64,000 bases of DNA from UBA1952 sp965246765 (lineage in GTDB: Bacteria; Bacteroidota; Bacteroidia; Chitinophagales; Chitinophagaceae). Below, in pieces: positions 52,936 to 61,086 of this stretch. The first letter of the stretch is position 1. Every line of letters begins with the position of its first letter. The stretch spans positions 295,561 through 359,560 of the forward strand of contig CBDFFJ010000008.1 in the NCBI GenBank assembly GCA_965246765.1, written 5' to 3'. Position numbers and translations under genes: made by a program. The notes under the pieces were generated by a model. That model was not told the origin of the DNA. It worked only from the letters and a program-made list of their open reading frames with translations, and ran no database searches.

Positions 52936-52957
52936 TTTGGCGGCAAGGGACGCCAAA
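52936..52957. promoter_or_regulatory. Second inverted repeat upstream of the TonB receptor
   Basis: TTTGGCG-n8-CGCCAAA, perfect 7-bp arms, lies 51 bp before the receptor start. It may be an operator or a 5' leader hairpin. Confidence 0.4.
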
Positions 52958-53008
52958 TAGCGCGCTGTAGCCGACCCAATAATCATCCCCAACCAAAATC
53001 AAATAACC

Positions 53009-55435
53009 ATGCGTCATCTAACGCTATTCATACTTCTTTTCCTCTCGCTGCACACATCCGCAGCCATCCGCTCCACCCTCTCCGGCCGCATCACCGACAG
53101 TGCCGGCGCGCCCTTACCCGGCGCCGTGGTGGAGCTGCCCGACCTCCACACCGGCACCACCTCCGACGCCGACGGCAGGTACAGCATTCCCAACCTTCCC
53201 TCCGGGAGATTTCTCGTTTCGGTGAAGCTCCTCAGCTTCGCCACCCAGTCGCAATCCATCGCCCTCAATGGGGAGACGGTGCAGGACTTCAGGCTGGAAG
53301 AAGCCGTGCTGGAGCAGCACGAGGTGATTGTAACCGGCACCAGCGCCGCTACCGAGCAACGCCGCAGCACCACGCCCATCCAGAGCATCTCCGCGCGCCA
53401 AATGCGCGAGAACGCGAGCACCAATGTGATAGACGCCATCACGCGCATGCCCGGCGTGCAGCAACTGAGCACCGGCCCTGCCATCTCCAAGCCCGTCATC
53501 CGCGGCCTCGGCTACAACCGCATCATTACGCTCAACGACGGCATCCGCCAGGAAGGCCAGCAGTGGGGCGATGAGCACGGCATTGAGATAGACGATTACA
53601 ATGTAAGCCGCGTAGAAGTGCTCAAAGGCCCGGCCTCACTCTCGTACGGCTCCGACGCCATTGCAGGCGTAATCAATATCCTGAGCGAAGAGCCTGCGCC
53701 GATTGGGTCTATCCGCGCGAACCTTGCCGCGAATTATCAGACCAACAACGGTCTTGCCGCGCTGCACGCGCGCATTGCGGGCAATGAGCACGGCATCTAT
53801 TGGAGCGGCTACTACACCGGCAAGGGGGCGCACGATTACCGCAATACTTACGACGGGTACGTCTTCAACACACGCTTCTCCAATACCGATTACGGCGCGA
53901 CGATTGGCATCAATAAGCACTGGGGTTCCAGCCGGCTTTCCTTCACCTCCTTCAACCAATACCTCGGCATCGCCGAAGGCGCACGCGACAGCGCAACCGG
54001 GCGCTTTACGAAAGATGTGCTCCAGCTGACGGGCACCGTAGAAAGCGTGCCGGTTGATGATGCTGAAGGCAAAAGCTACGAACGCGCCCTGCCGCGCCAG
54101 CAGATTAACCACAACAAGCTGGCCTGGGTGAATACCGTCTATCTGAAGAACGGCGCGCGCGCAGGCGTCACGCTGGGCTTTCAGCAGAATGAGCGCCGCG
54201 AATTCGGCGATGTGCTGCGGCCCGATGAGCCAGGATTGCACCTGCGGCTGAGCACGCTCAACTACAGCGGCTACTACCTCTTCGCGGAGCGCGGCGGCTG
54301 GCAGGTGAGCGCGGGCCTGAACGGCATGTCGCAGCGAAATGAAAACCTCGGCGTGGAATTTCTCGTGCCCGACTATAAGCTCCTTGACGGCGGCGGATAT
54401 GTCTTGGCGAAGCACGAAACGGGCAAGTGGTCTATAGCCGGCGGCCTGCGTGCGGACTACCGGAGCATCAGCGCCGATGCGCTCTATGTGGACTCGCTGG
54501 ACGAGCGGGTGGGGCAGCCGGTAGGGGGCGGCTACACACGCTTCGCGGCTTTTGAGCGGAGCTATGTCTCTCCTTCGGGCAGCATCGGCGTGTCGTATGC
54601 CGCGAGTAAGCGCACAACGCTTAAGGTCAACTTCGCATCCGGCTATCGCGCGCCGAATATCGCGGAGCTTGCTGCCAATGGCGTGCATGAAGGGGCTATC
54701 CGCTATGAGTACGGCAGCACCGATTTGAAAGCGGAGCATTCCTTTCAGGGCGATGTGGGCGCTGAGTATAACTCGGAACACCTTTCGGTAAGCGCGGCGG
54801 TTTTTTACAACTACATCAGCAACTACATCTACATCCGCAAGCTGAGCGATGTGAGCGGTGCGGACTCTGTGCCCGCGGTGAATAACGCGCAAGGCTTTCC
54901 GGCCTTCATCTTCGCGCAGACAAATGCGGCGCTGCTGGGCGGCGAGCTTTATGTGGATTACCACCCGCACCCGCTGGACTGGCTGCACCTTGAAAATACG
55001 GTCTCTTATGTGCAGGGCCGCACAACAGATGGCGACGACAGTACGCGCTACCTTCCTAATATGCCGCAGCCGCGCTGGCTCATTGCGCTACGCGCGCAGA
55101 CGAAGGCGCTGGGGAAGCACATCGGCAATGCCTACTTTAAGCTGGAGCTGGATAACTACTTCGCCCAGAATCTGATTTTCTCTGCGTACGGAACGGAGAC
55201 CGCATCGCCCGCCTATTCACTGCTTAATGCAAGCCTCGGCCTTGACCTGACGCAGAAAGGAAAAACCTTGGCCACGCTGACGATTGCCGGTCAGAACTTA
55301 GGCGACATCGGCTATCAGAATCACCTTAGCCGCCTGCGCTACGCGGATGTGAATTATACGACGGGGCGTACGGGAATTTTTGGAATGGGGCGAAATGTGA
55401 GCGTAACGCTGGCGGTGCCGCTGGTGCTGCGGTAG
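53009..55435 (+). CDS. TonB-dependent receptor, metal (ZnuD-like) type
   Basis: Outer-membrane importer of 808 residues. Signal peptide about 1-20; residues about 22-105 are a carboxypeptidase-like regulatory domain (GRITDSAGAPLPGAVVEL), followed by the plug (PVIRGLGYNRIITLNDGIRQ, VEVLKGPASLSYGSDAIAGVINIL) and a 22-strand-type barrel ending in VSVTLAVPLVLR. The plug segment QQWGDEHGIEIDDYN and the short length resemble zinc/copper receptors rather than SusC-type (about 1000 residues) proteins. Its neighbours (His-rich, HYC_CC_PP and HMA proteins) support metal uptake or export sensing. Confidence 0.88.
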   Translation: MRHLTLFILLFLSLHTSAAIRSTLSGRITDSAGAPLPGAVVELPDLHTGTTSDADGRYSIPNLPSGRFLVSVKLLSFATQSQSIALNGETVQDFRLEEAVLEQHEVIVTGTSAATEQRRSTTPIQSISARQMRENASTNVIDAITRMPGVQQLSTGPAISKPVIRGLGYNRIITLNDGIRQEGQQWGDEHGIEIDDYNVSRVEVLKGPASLSYGSDAIAGVINILSEEPAPIGSIRANLAANYQTNNGLAALHARIAGNEHGIYWSGYYTGKGAHDYRNTYDGYVFNTRFSNTDYGATIGINKHWGSSRLSFTSFNQYLGIAEGARDSATGRFTKDVLQLTGTVESVPVDDAEGKSYERALPRQQINHNKLAWVNTVYLKNGARAGVTLGFQQNERREFGDVLRPDEPGLHLRLSTLNYSGYYLFAERGGWQVSAGLNGMSQRNENLGVEFLVPDYKLLDGGGYVLAKHETGKWSIAGGLRADYRSISADALYVDSLDERVGQPVGGGYTRFAAFERSYVSPSGSIGVSYAASKRTTLKVNFASGYRAPNIAELAANGVHEGAIRYEYGSTDLKAEHSFQGDVGAEYNSEHLSVSAAVFYNYISNYIYIRKLSDVSGADSVPAVNNAQGFPAFIFAQTNAALLGGELYVDYHPHPLDWLHLENTVSYVQGRTTDGDDSTRYLPNMPQPRWLIALRAQTKALGKHIGNAYFKLELDNYFAQNLIFSAYGTETASPAYSLLNASLGLDLTQKGKTLATLTIAGQNLGDIGYQNHLSRLRYADVNYTTGRTGIFGMGRNVSVTLAVPLVLR

Positions 55436-55450
55436 TCAAGACTTACAGCT

Positions 55451-55488
55451 AAAAAGAAAGCCGCTCTGCAAAGAGCGGCTTTCTTTTT
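55451..55488. terminator. Long bidirectional terminator
   Basis: A 17-bp stem (left arm begins AAAAAGAAAGCCGCTCT) with GCAA loop and a T run. It lies 15 bp after the TonB receptor stop and 13 bp from the convergent small gene's stop, so it serves both. Confidence 0.9.
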
Positions 55489-55501
55489 TCATGAAATGTG
55501 C

Positions 55502-55651
55502 TTAGCGCTTCCCAAAAAGCTTTTGTCCGTGCTTCTTATACAGCATGTAGGCTGTAAGAAGAATACCAGCGCCATAGGCAATGTTTGCGCATGTCGCGAT
55601 AAATTTTACGCTCGTTTCCAGCTCGGCGGCCATTTGTGCTTCGTTGTGCAT
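55502..55651 (-). CDS. Small single-pass membrane protein (49 residues)
   Basis: Short minus-strand gene with ATG at 55651 and TAA at 55502. The product begins MHNEAQMAAELETSVKF, has one membrane segment (about residues 17-38, ANIAYGAGILLTAYMLY) and a basic tail (KKHGQKLFGKR). It lies 23 bp downstream of gdhA on the same strand and directly before the bidirectional terminator, so it is co-transcribed with it. Its function is unknown; the clean fit between stop codon and terminator argues it is real. Confidence 0.65.
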   Translation of the reverse strand: MHNEAQMAAELETSVKFIATCANIAYGAGILLTAYMLYKKHGQKLFGKR

Positions 55652-55674
55652 TGCTCAAAGAACCAAAGCTTATC

Positions 55675-57135
55675 TTATGGGAAGATACCCAGCTCCTCAT
55701 ACGCAACGCCCACCTTATTAATCGCAACGATGAAGGCCGCCGTGCGCATGTCCGTACCCGGATTGGCCAGCATCGCTTCGCGGATTTCGTGGAAGGAGCC
55801 AATCATCGTGTCTTCAAGGCCGGAGTAAACAAGGTCAACCTCGTCGGGGCCGTGAAGAATCATGCGGCGCTCCACGTCGTTTACATTCTTGCCGGTCAGG
55901 CTTTCTACGGAAGAAAGAATCTGGCTGTTTACGTTTTCGGTGAAGCGCTTATCCATACGGCCGAAACGGACGTGGCTGAGGTTTTTCAGCCACTCAAAGT
56001 AAGAAACCGTCACGCCGCCTGCATTGAGATACATATCTGGCATTACGATGATGCCCTTAGCGTTAAGGATTTCATCCGCTTCAGGTGTCAGCGGGCCATT
56101 AGCGCCCTCGCCGATAATCTTCGCCTGAATGCGCGCGGCATTGGATGCGTTGATTACGTTTTCCAGCGCGGCGGGAATGAGGATGTCGCAGGCCATTTCC
56201 AGCACCTCGGCGCTGTTCACGACATCGGTATTCCCGGCGAAGCCGTGGATGGAGCCGCCGGTTTTGCGGTGCGCGATGAGCGCCTCAAGGTCAATGCCTT
56301 TTTCATTGTAAACGCCGCCTTCGTATTCGGCAATGCCTACGATAAGCGCCCCGGCTTCGTGGAAGAATTTAGCCGCGTGGTAGCCCACATTACCGAGGCC
56401 CTGCACAATCACGCGCTTGCCCTTAATGCCCGTGGTGAGGCCCAGCTTGTCCATGTCTTCCTTCACATTGCACAGCTCACGCACGCCGTAGAAAACGCCG
56501 AGGCCGGTAGCCTCTGTACGTCCGCGAACGCCGCCTTGCGTAACGGGCTTGCCGGTAACGCAGCCGAGCGCGTTCACCTCGCCCGGATTGAGGGAGGCGT
56601 ATGTATCGGCAATCCAGCTCATTTCGCGCGGGCCGGTTCCGTAATCGGGCGCTGGCACGTCAATGCCGGGGCCTATAAAATTCTTCTTCACCAGCTCGCT
56701 CGTGTAGCGGCGGGTGATTTTTTCCAGCTCGTAAGTCGTGTAGTTCTTCGGGTTGATGCGGATACCGCCCTTGCCGCCGCCAAACGGCACATTCACAATC
56801 GCGCACTTGTAAGTCATCAGCGCGGCGAGGGCCATTACCTCATCCTGATTCACGTCCATGGAGAAGCGGATGCCGCCTTTGCAGGGAAGCTTGTGGTGGG
56901 AATGCTGTACGCGGTAGGCCTCAATCACTTCCACCTTATCGCCGATGCGCACGGGGAATTTCATCTGATACACCGAGTTGCAGGCCTTGATTTGCTCAAG
57001 AATCCCTTTTTCAAAACGGGTAAATGCGGATGCCTTGTCGAAGTTGCGCTCTACGCCCTGGAAGAAGGAGTAATGGGGCTGCGATGGGCCGGTGGCGGCT
57101 GCTGGCTTAGCGGTTGCGGTTGCTGTTTCTGCCAT
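55675..57135 (-). CDS. Glu/Leu/Phe/Val-family dehydrogenase (glutamate dehydrogenase type)
   Basis: Oxidative deamination or reductive amination linking glutamate and 2-oxoglutarate. It has 486 residues, slightly longer than the usual 420-450 because of an Ala/Thr-rich N-terminus (first about 20 residues). Conserved blocks: HKLPCKGGIRFSMDVN with the catalytic Lys region, VPFGGGKGGI, DVPAPDYGTG, and the Rossmann loop VQGLGNVGYHAAKFFHEAG. The leader has a degenerate TTGTTGGAC repeat. A 49-residue membrane protein follows. Confidence 0.9.
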   Translation of the reverse strand: MAETATATAKPAAATGPSQPHYSFFQGVERNFDKASAFTRFEKGILEQIKACNSVYQMKFPVRIGDKVEVIEAYRVQHSHHKLPCKGGIRFSMDVNQDEVMALAALMTYKCAIVNVPFGGGKGGIRINPKNYTTYELEKITRRYTSELVKKNFIGPGIDVPAPDYGTGPREMSWIADTYASLNPGEVNALGCVTGKPVTQGGVRGRTEATGLGVFYGVRELCNVKEDMDKLGLTTGIKGKRVIVQGLGNVGYHAAKFFHEAGALIVGIAEYEGGVYNEKGIDLEALIAHRKTGGSIHGFAGNTDVVNSAEVLEMACDILIPAALENVINASNAARIQAKIIGEGANGPLTPEADEILNAKGIIVMPDMYLNAGGVTVSYFEWLKNLSHVRFGRMDKRFTENVNSQILSSVESLTGKNVNDVERRMILHGPDEVDLVYSGLEDTMIGSFHEIREAMLANPGTDMRTAAFIVAINKVGVAYEELGIFP

Positions 57136-57142
57136 TTGAAAT

Positions 57143-57190
57143 GGTTGGACGGTTGTTGGACGGTTGTTGGAAAATTGTTAGACGATTGTT
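57143..57190. repeat. Degenerate 11-bp direct repeat in the gdh leader
   Basis: GGTTGGAC, GGTTGTTGGAC, GGTTGTTGG, then AATTGTTAGAC and GATTGTT follow one another between the dehydrogenase start and ccmD stop. Possible slippage tract; no known regulator motif. Confidence 0.55.
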
Positions 57191-57201
57191 TCAGCGCCTC
57201 T

Positions 57202-57432
57202 TTAAGCTTTTATCCCGGCTTCCCGCTCCATGCGGGCGATTCGGCGTTCCAGATGTATTAAGAACGCTATAATGCCGGCAAAGATAGTAGCGAGCACTAA
57301 AACCACGACGTAAATCTTGCCGCTTTGCCGCAGGCCGGTAGCCATCTCGGGCGCGCTTGCCGGGCCGCTTTGCGCCAGCGCAAAAAGAGGCATGAAGAAA
57401 GCAAAAAGTAGGGTAGAGAAGGCCCTGCGCAT
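57202..57432 (-). CDS. ccmD: CcmD family protein
   Basis: Small membrane protein of 76 residues with a signal-like N-terminus (MRRAFSTLLFAFFMPLFALAQ), one more membrane segment (YVVVLVLATIFAGIIAFLIHLERRI) and a basic/coiled tail, as in Bacteroidota CcmD. It assists haem delivery in system I cytochrome c maturation. Its ATG overlaps the ccmC stop as TGATG, so translation is coupled. Confidence 0.82.
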   Translation of the reverse strand: MRRAFSTLLFAFFMPLFALAQSGPASAPEMATGLRQSGKIYVVVLVLATIFAGIIAFLIHLERRIARMEREAGIKA

Positions 57433-58124
57433 CAGATGTTCGTAGAAAGTTTAAGCGTTGCCGCTGCAAATGTATCGCGCTCCTCGGCCTCGCGGACGCG
57501 CACCTTAAGCCGCGCTATCCAAAGTCCGAGGAGAAACCACGCGATGACAGCGGGATAGAAAACGAGGCGCATGTTGCTATCTAAGTCGTATTGCTTGAAA
57601 GCAGGATTGCCGCCCGCGCCGGGGTGCAGCGAATCCACCATTCTTGGCAGAATGAAGATGAGCGGGAACATCAGCGCGAAGATGAAGATGTTGTAAACGG
57701 CGGAAATGCGGGCGCGCTTCTCTTCATCCTTCATACCTCCGCGCAGGATGACGTAGGCGAAGTAGGATAACATGCAAAGCGCGGTGCCAAGCTGCTTCGG
57801 GTCGTTGCTCCAGGCCGCGCCCCAGGTCATCTGCGCCCATTCCATACCGGTGAGCATACCAAGGATGGAGAACAGGATGCCAACGTTGGTGAATTCAACT
57901 GCGCGGATGTCGTCGTGAAGGTTGCCGCTGCGCAGGTATTTAATGGAATAGAAGAACGCGTAGCCGAATAGGACAATCATCGTAAACCACATCGGCACGT
58001 GGAAGTACAGGTTACGGATGGTTTCATTGAGAATGTCCATCGCCGGGACGGGCAGCAGAAAACCGGCAATGACGGTATAACCGAGGCTCAGGATGCAAAG
58101 GATTTTCCACCAAGAAAGACGCAT
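57432..58124 (-). CDS. ccmC: Cytochrome c biogenesis protein CcmC
   Basis: Haem-handling membrane protein of 230 residues with six membrane segments. The tryptophan-rich signature is WAQMTWGAAWSNDPKQLG near residues 97-114, and conserved histidines are in NLYFHVPMWF and VDSLHPGAGG. It passes haem to CcmE. It is between ccmB and ccmD on the same strand. The di-haem peroxidases and cytochrome c elsewhere in the window need such a system. Confidence 0.92.
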   Translation of the reverse strand: MRLSWWKILCILSLGYTVIAGFLLPVPAMDILNETIRNLYFHVPMWFTMIVLFGYAFFYSIKYLRSGNLHDDIRAVEFTNVGILFSILGMLTGMEWAQMTWGAAWSNDPKQLGTALCMLSYFAYVILRGGMKDEEKRARISAVYNIFIFALMFPLIFILPRMVDSLHPGAGGNPAFKQYDLDSNMRLVFYPAVIAWFLLGLWIARLKVRVREAEERDTFAAATLKLSTNI

Positions 58125-58182
58125 AGCGGGCGCAAATTAATGTGCTGACGCGGTAATGCGTTAATGTGGGTAAGACGCCGGT

Positions 58183-58842
58183 CTATTCCTGCCATAAGAA
58201 TGGAAACAGGATAAGGCCGAGAATGACGACAAGCATGTCTAACCCCAGCAATACGCCCGCAAGGCCCCACCAGCCAGAGATATAAACATCGGATAAGGCT
58301 TTTTCCGCCAGCCTGCTCAACATTAGCAGCACCGGCGTGATGAGCGGGAATCCAAGAATGGCCATTAGCGCAGCATTCTGCCCGGCCCTCGCCGCGATTG
58401 CAGAAAGAAAGGTGAATACAACAGACAGGCTCAGGCTGCCCAATGCCGCTACGCCGCAAAACAGCCCTACCTGCACCAACGGCAGCCCCAGAAACAACCA
58501 GAACAGCAGCAGACTCACGCCGGTCATCAGCATTTGAAGCACAATGCTATAAAGCATTTTAGCCAGCAGAAAAGTCTGTGGCTTTACCAGTGTATAATAA
58601 TAGCGGAACCGCTGCGCCGGCTCCTGCAGGAACGACCGCGCCACGGAATTGACGACGACAAAAAGCTGCGTGAGCCAAAACAGCACGTTCCATGTAGCTG
58701 CCTCTGGCCGCCCACCGATGGTCATCATATACACGGCGAAGACGGTACTGCCGATGTAAAGCACCACACCGTAGAGCGTATGCTTCTGCCGCCACTCTAA
58801 GAGCAGGTCTTTACGCACGAGCGCGAGGAAAGGCGAGGGCAT
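58183..58842 (-). CDS. ccmB: Haem exporter protein CcmB
   Basis: Membrane component of the CcmAB(C) complex, 219 residues from the ATG at 58842 (an in-frame TTG lies 6 bp upstream). It starts FLALVRKDLLLEWRQKHTLYG, as CcmB proteins do, and has six membrane segments. The 58-bp gap to ccmC and shared strand indicate one operon. The ATPase gene ccmA is not in the window's Ccm set. Confidence 0.88.
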   Translation of the reverse strand: MPSPFLALVRKDLLLEWRQKHTLYGVVLYIGSTVFAVYMMTIGGRPEAATWNVLFWLTQLFVVVNSVARSFLQEPAQRFRYYYTLVKPQTFLLAKMLYSIVLQMLMTGVSLLLFWLFLGLPLVQVGLFCGVAALGSLSLSVVFTFLSAIAARAGQNAALMAILGFPLITPVLLMLSRLAEKALSDVYISGWWGLAGVLLGLDMLVVILGLILFPFLWQE

Positions 58843-58938
58843 TGGCAAATTTGACCAAGATTTGCGGGATTTATGAGTAGGCTTTACTGGATTGGCATTT
58901 TCGATTGTTCTACTTCGTTCAAAAAAATCCGAGTCTTT

Positions 58939-58970
58939 TTTGGCGCGAAAGAATTGGGCTTCTATATTTG
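58939..58970 (+). promoter_or_regulatory. Promoter of the tRNA-Gly gene
   Basis: TTTG (58939-58942), 20 bp spacer, and TATATTTG (58963-58970) match both Bacteroidota promoter elements exactly, 44 bp before the tRNA. Confidence 0.75.
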
Positions 58971-59014
58971 CACTCCCGACAACGGGAAGGCAGTTCTTAA
59001 GCAGCAGATAATAA

Positions 59015-59087
<73 letters not shown>

Positions 59088-59102
59088 CTTCATTCAAAAA
59101 CG

Positions 59103-59131
59103 TCCAGACTCGTAAAAGGTCTGGATTTTTT
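59103..59131 (+). terminator. Terminator after tRNA-Gly
   Basis: The stem TCCAGAC / GTCTGGA is followed by TTTTTT, 16 bp past the tRNA. Confidence 0.75.
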
Positions 59132-59183
59132 GTTTGTAGTCGGTCGCTTTTGCATTTTACATTCTAAATTTTGCATTAGCAAT

Positions 59184-59269
59184 GCCCTGGTGGTGAAACT
59201 GGTAGACACGAGGGACTTAAAATCCCTTGGGCCGCAAGGCTCGTGCAGGTTCAATTCCTGTCCGGGGCA
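59184..59269 (+). tRNA. tRNA-Leu (anticodon TAA)
   Basis: An 86-nt class II tRNA. The acceptor GCCCTGG pairs with CCGGGGC, the anticodon arm is AGGGA-CTTAAAA-TCCCT with TAA, there is a long variable arm and the T loop is TTCAATT. The 3' end is where the adjacent mobile element is joined. Confidence 0.95.
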
Positions 59270-60791
59270 CCCAAGTGGAAAGGTCAGCATTTTGCTGACT
59301 TTTCCTTTTTTTGGACACGCCCAAACCCGCGCCAGTAGCGGCTATCAAGGCAAGCACAGGATTTTCACCTATGGTTCGATAACTGTTTTTCTCAAAAACG
59401 AGCTTTTGCGGAAATATTGAACCAACGATGTGCTGTTTTCCGTTCAAATCCGCTGCCAGCCAGTGTTTGTCTATATTTTGAAGCATGGGGATGCCTTTGT
59501 CCAAATACTCCTGATAGTCGTCCTCTGAGGTGAGTAGGGCAACCTTCCTTCGCTCTAAGACATCTATCTCTGGAGCCAGTGCGTTGCGGACATCCTTGTA
59601 TTCTGTTACGGTCAATTCTGCATCCAGCATCAAAGCTTGCGCATTCTGAATGCGTTGCTTGAGCTTATCAATTTGCGATTGGATTTCCTTTGTCTGCTTT
59701 GTCTTGTCCGAACCATTCTTCTTGTAGTATTCGCTCATGATGCAGTAATACAAATCCAATACTTCCTTCTTGGCAGAAATGTCCGTCAGCATCTTTACAA
59801 ACACCTCATGGGCTTCATCTGCCCTGTAGCGTTCTTTACAGGCGGCAGCGGTCTGGCAGTTATAATAGTAATACTTCCCGCCATTGCCGTTTACTGCGCC
59901 CCCGGTTATTGGCCTGCCACAGGTCTTGCATACCAGAAAGCCACGTAGCGGTAGCGCCTCGTCTTTTGAGCTACGCACCTTCGTTACCCGCTTTCTGCCA
60001 TGCAGGATGTCCTGCACTTCGTCAAACTGAGCTTCTGGAATCAGGGGTTGGTGAATGCCTTTGACGTAGTGGGCACTTTCATCTTTGTACGCGGAAATTT
60101 CCACCCTGCCGCAATACACCATGTTGTGAACAAGGTTCCAGAACTGGCTTTTGCTCACATACAAACCCTTCTTTGATACTCGCCTTCTTACTGATTCCAT
60201 ATCAGAGATGCCAAGCGCCATTTCCTCAAATACCCATTGGATGAGCGGTGCGTATTTTTCATCAGGAACAAGGATGGGCTTGTCCTGCACATCTCTTGCA
60301 TTCTTGTATCCCTTCGGAGCCTGCCCTAACCACCGGCCTTCTTTCCTCGCCCTACGCATACCTGCAACAGTATTGAGTGCCCTTCTATCATTCTCAACTT
60401 CCGGTGCAGCCAGATAAAAGGCGAGCATCATCTTGTTCTCTGGAATGTTGAGGTCAAGGGGCTGTTCTATGGATTGTGGCTCTATTTGCAACCTCTTGAG
60501 CGTATTTATCATTCCATAGGCATCACCTGCATTTCTGCTGAACCTGTCCCACTTTAGAAACAGGAGCAGGTTCGCCATGCCTTTGTTCTTTTTAAGTGAA
60601 GCCAACAGCTTCTGAAACTCAGGGCGCTCAAAAGTTTTGGCAGAATGATCTTCGCGGTAGATGGCAACAACATTGATTCCATGCAGGTCGCAATAGGTGG
60701 TTAGCCGTTCTTCCTGATGCGCCGGACTGTAGCCATTAACCTGTTCGTCGGTAGATACGCGGATGTAAAGAATAGCTGTTCTGTTGCTCAT
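59217..60791 (-). CDS. Large serine recombinase
   Basis: Site-specific integrase/excisionase of 524 residues from the ATG at 60791; an in-frame start 87 bp upstream is less likely because MSNRTAILYIRVSTDEQ is the canonical N-terminus. S13 is the nucleophile. The resolvase domain continues to about residue 150 (LFLKWDRFSRNAGDAYG), then the recombinase domain (PKGYKNARDVQ), a zinc ribbon (CKTCGRPITGG ... CKERYR) and a coiled coil (about 380-440). The last 30 or so residues (KKRKSQQNADLST, VPRTGIEPARA) are translated from the tRNA terminator and tRNA-Leu itself, and the stop lies in the anticodon loop. Confidence 0.92.
   Translation of the reverse strand: MSNRTAILYIRVSTDEQVNGYSPAHQEERLTTYCDLHGINVVAIYREDHSAKTFERPEFQKLLASLKKNKGMANLLLFLKWDRFSRNAGDAYGMINTLKRLQIEPQSIEQPLDLNIPENKMMLAFYLAAPEVENDRRALNTVAGMRRARKEGRWLGQAPKGYKNARDVQDKPILVPDEKYAPLIQWVFEEMALGISDMESVRRRVSKKGLYVSKSQFWNLVHNMVYCGRVEISAYKDESAHYVKGIHQPLIPEAQFDEVQDILHGRKRVTKVRSSKDEALPLRGFLVCKTCGRPITGGAVNGNGGKYYYYNCQTAAACKERYRADEAHEVFVKMLTDISAKKEVLDLYYCIMSEYYKKNGSDKTKQTKEIQSQIDKLKQRIQNAQALMLDAELTVTEYKDVRNALAPEIDVLERRKVALLTSEDDYQEYLDKGIPMLQNIDKHWLAADLNGKQHIVGSIFPQKLVFEKNSYRTIGENPVLALIAATGAGLGVSKKRKSQQNADLSTWVPRTGIEPARALRPKGF
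59277..59312 (+). terminator. Terminator of tRNA-Leu, inside the recombinase frame
   Basis: A 12-bp stem (GGAAAGGTCAGC / GCTGACTTTTCC, one G-T pair) with ATTTT loop and seven T residues. It lies within the 3' coding end of the minus-strand recombinase. Confidence 0.85.
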
Positions 60792-61086
60792 TGTCTGCTT
60801 TGTGAAGTGGAATGATGGTGGCTGCGTGTTGCTCTTGTTCCTGTTGTTGCTTCTTCCGTTGGTGGTACTTGTAATCAACTTCTGCGAGTGCGTATAGCGT
60901 TTGTCTAATTATCGCTACTTCCTCGTCGCTATAAACCGCACCGTCTTTGCATAGAATAGCCTTGCATTGTACGATGGAAAGTTTTCCTGTTTCATCAAGC
61001 TGGGCGCGGGTTTGAGAGCTTGAAAGGGGTATAGTTTTATTCTTTCTGGTTCTTGCTTTAGCTGTTTGTCTTGCTGCTACTTTCAT
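60736..61086 (-). CDS. Small protein coupled to the serine recombinase
   Basis: Product of 116 residues overlapping the recombinase start by 56 bp in another frame. It has a basic N-terminus (RQTAKARTRKNK) and the central block LSIVQCKAILCKDGAVYSDEEVAIIRQTLYALAEVDY, which I recall in small proteins next to Bacteroidota recombinases. A Gln/Glu/His-rich tail follows. It may be a recombination directionality factor or accessory DNA-binding protein; this is inference from position and charge. Confidence 0.68.
   Translation of the reverse strand: MKVAARQTAKARTRKNKTIPLSSSQTRAQLDETGKLSIVQCKAILCKDGAVYSDEEVAIIRQTLYALAEVDYKYHQRKKQQQEQEQHAATIIPLHKADNEQQNSYSLHPRIYRRTG

Larger units (their letters stand above)
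52536..53008. other. Gene-free interval of 473 bp upstream of the TonB receptor
   Basis: Contains the 21-bp tandem array (52657-52835), an AT-rich 11-bp inverted repeat (52901-52926) and a 7-bp inverted repeat (52936-52957). Open frames across it exist on both strands but only because the repeat unit is 7 codons long. Confidence 0.7.

Noticed and set aside
52528..53574. 348-codon plus-strand frame across the 21-bp array into the TonB receptor
   Set aside because: It stays open only because the repeat is 7 codons long and then runs out of frame through the receptor gene, giving Arg/His-rich nonsense.
53636..54988. 450-codon minus-strand frame inside the TonB receptor
   Set aside because: Antisense shadow; long only because of the high GC third positions of the receptor gene.
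55636..57261. 541-codon plus-strand frame opposite the glutamate dehydrogenase gene
   Set aside because: Antisense shadow; the minus-strand frame has all dehydrogenase motifs.
59090..59290. 66-codon minus-strand frame with CPGQELNLHEPCG
   Set aside because: This is the antisense translation of tRNA-Leu, a well-known annotation artefact.
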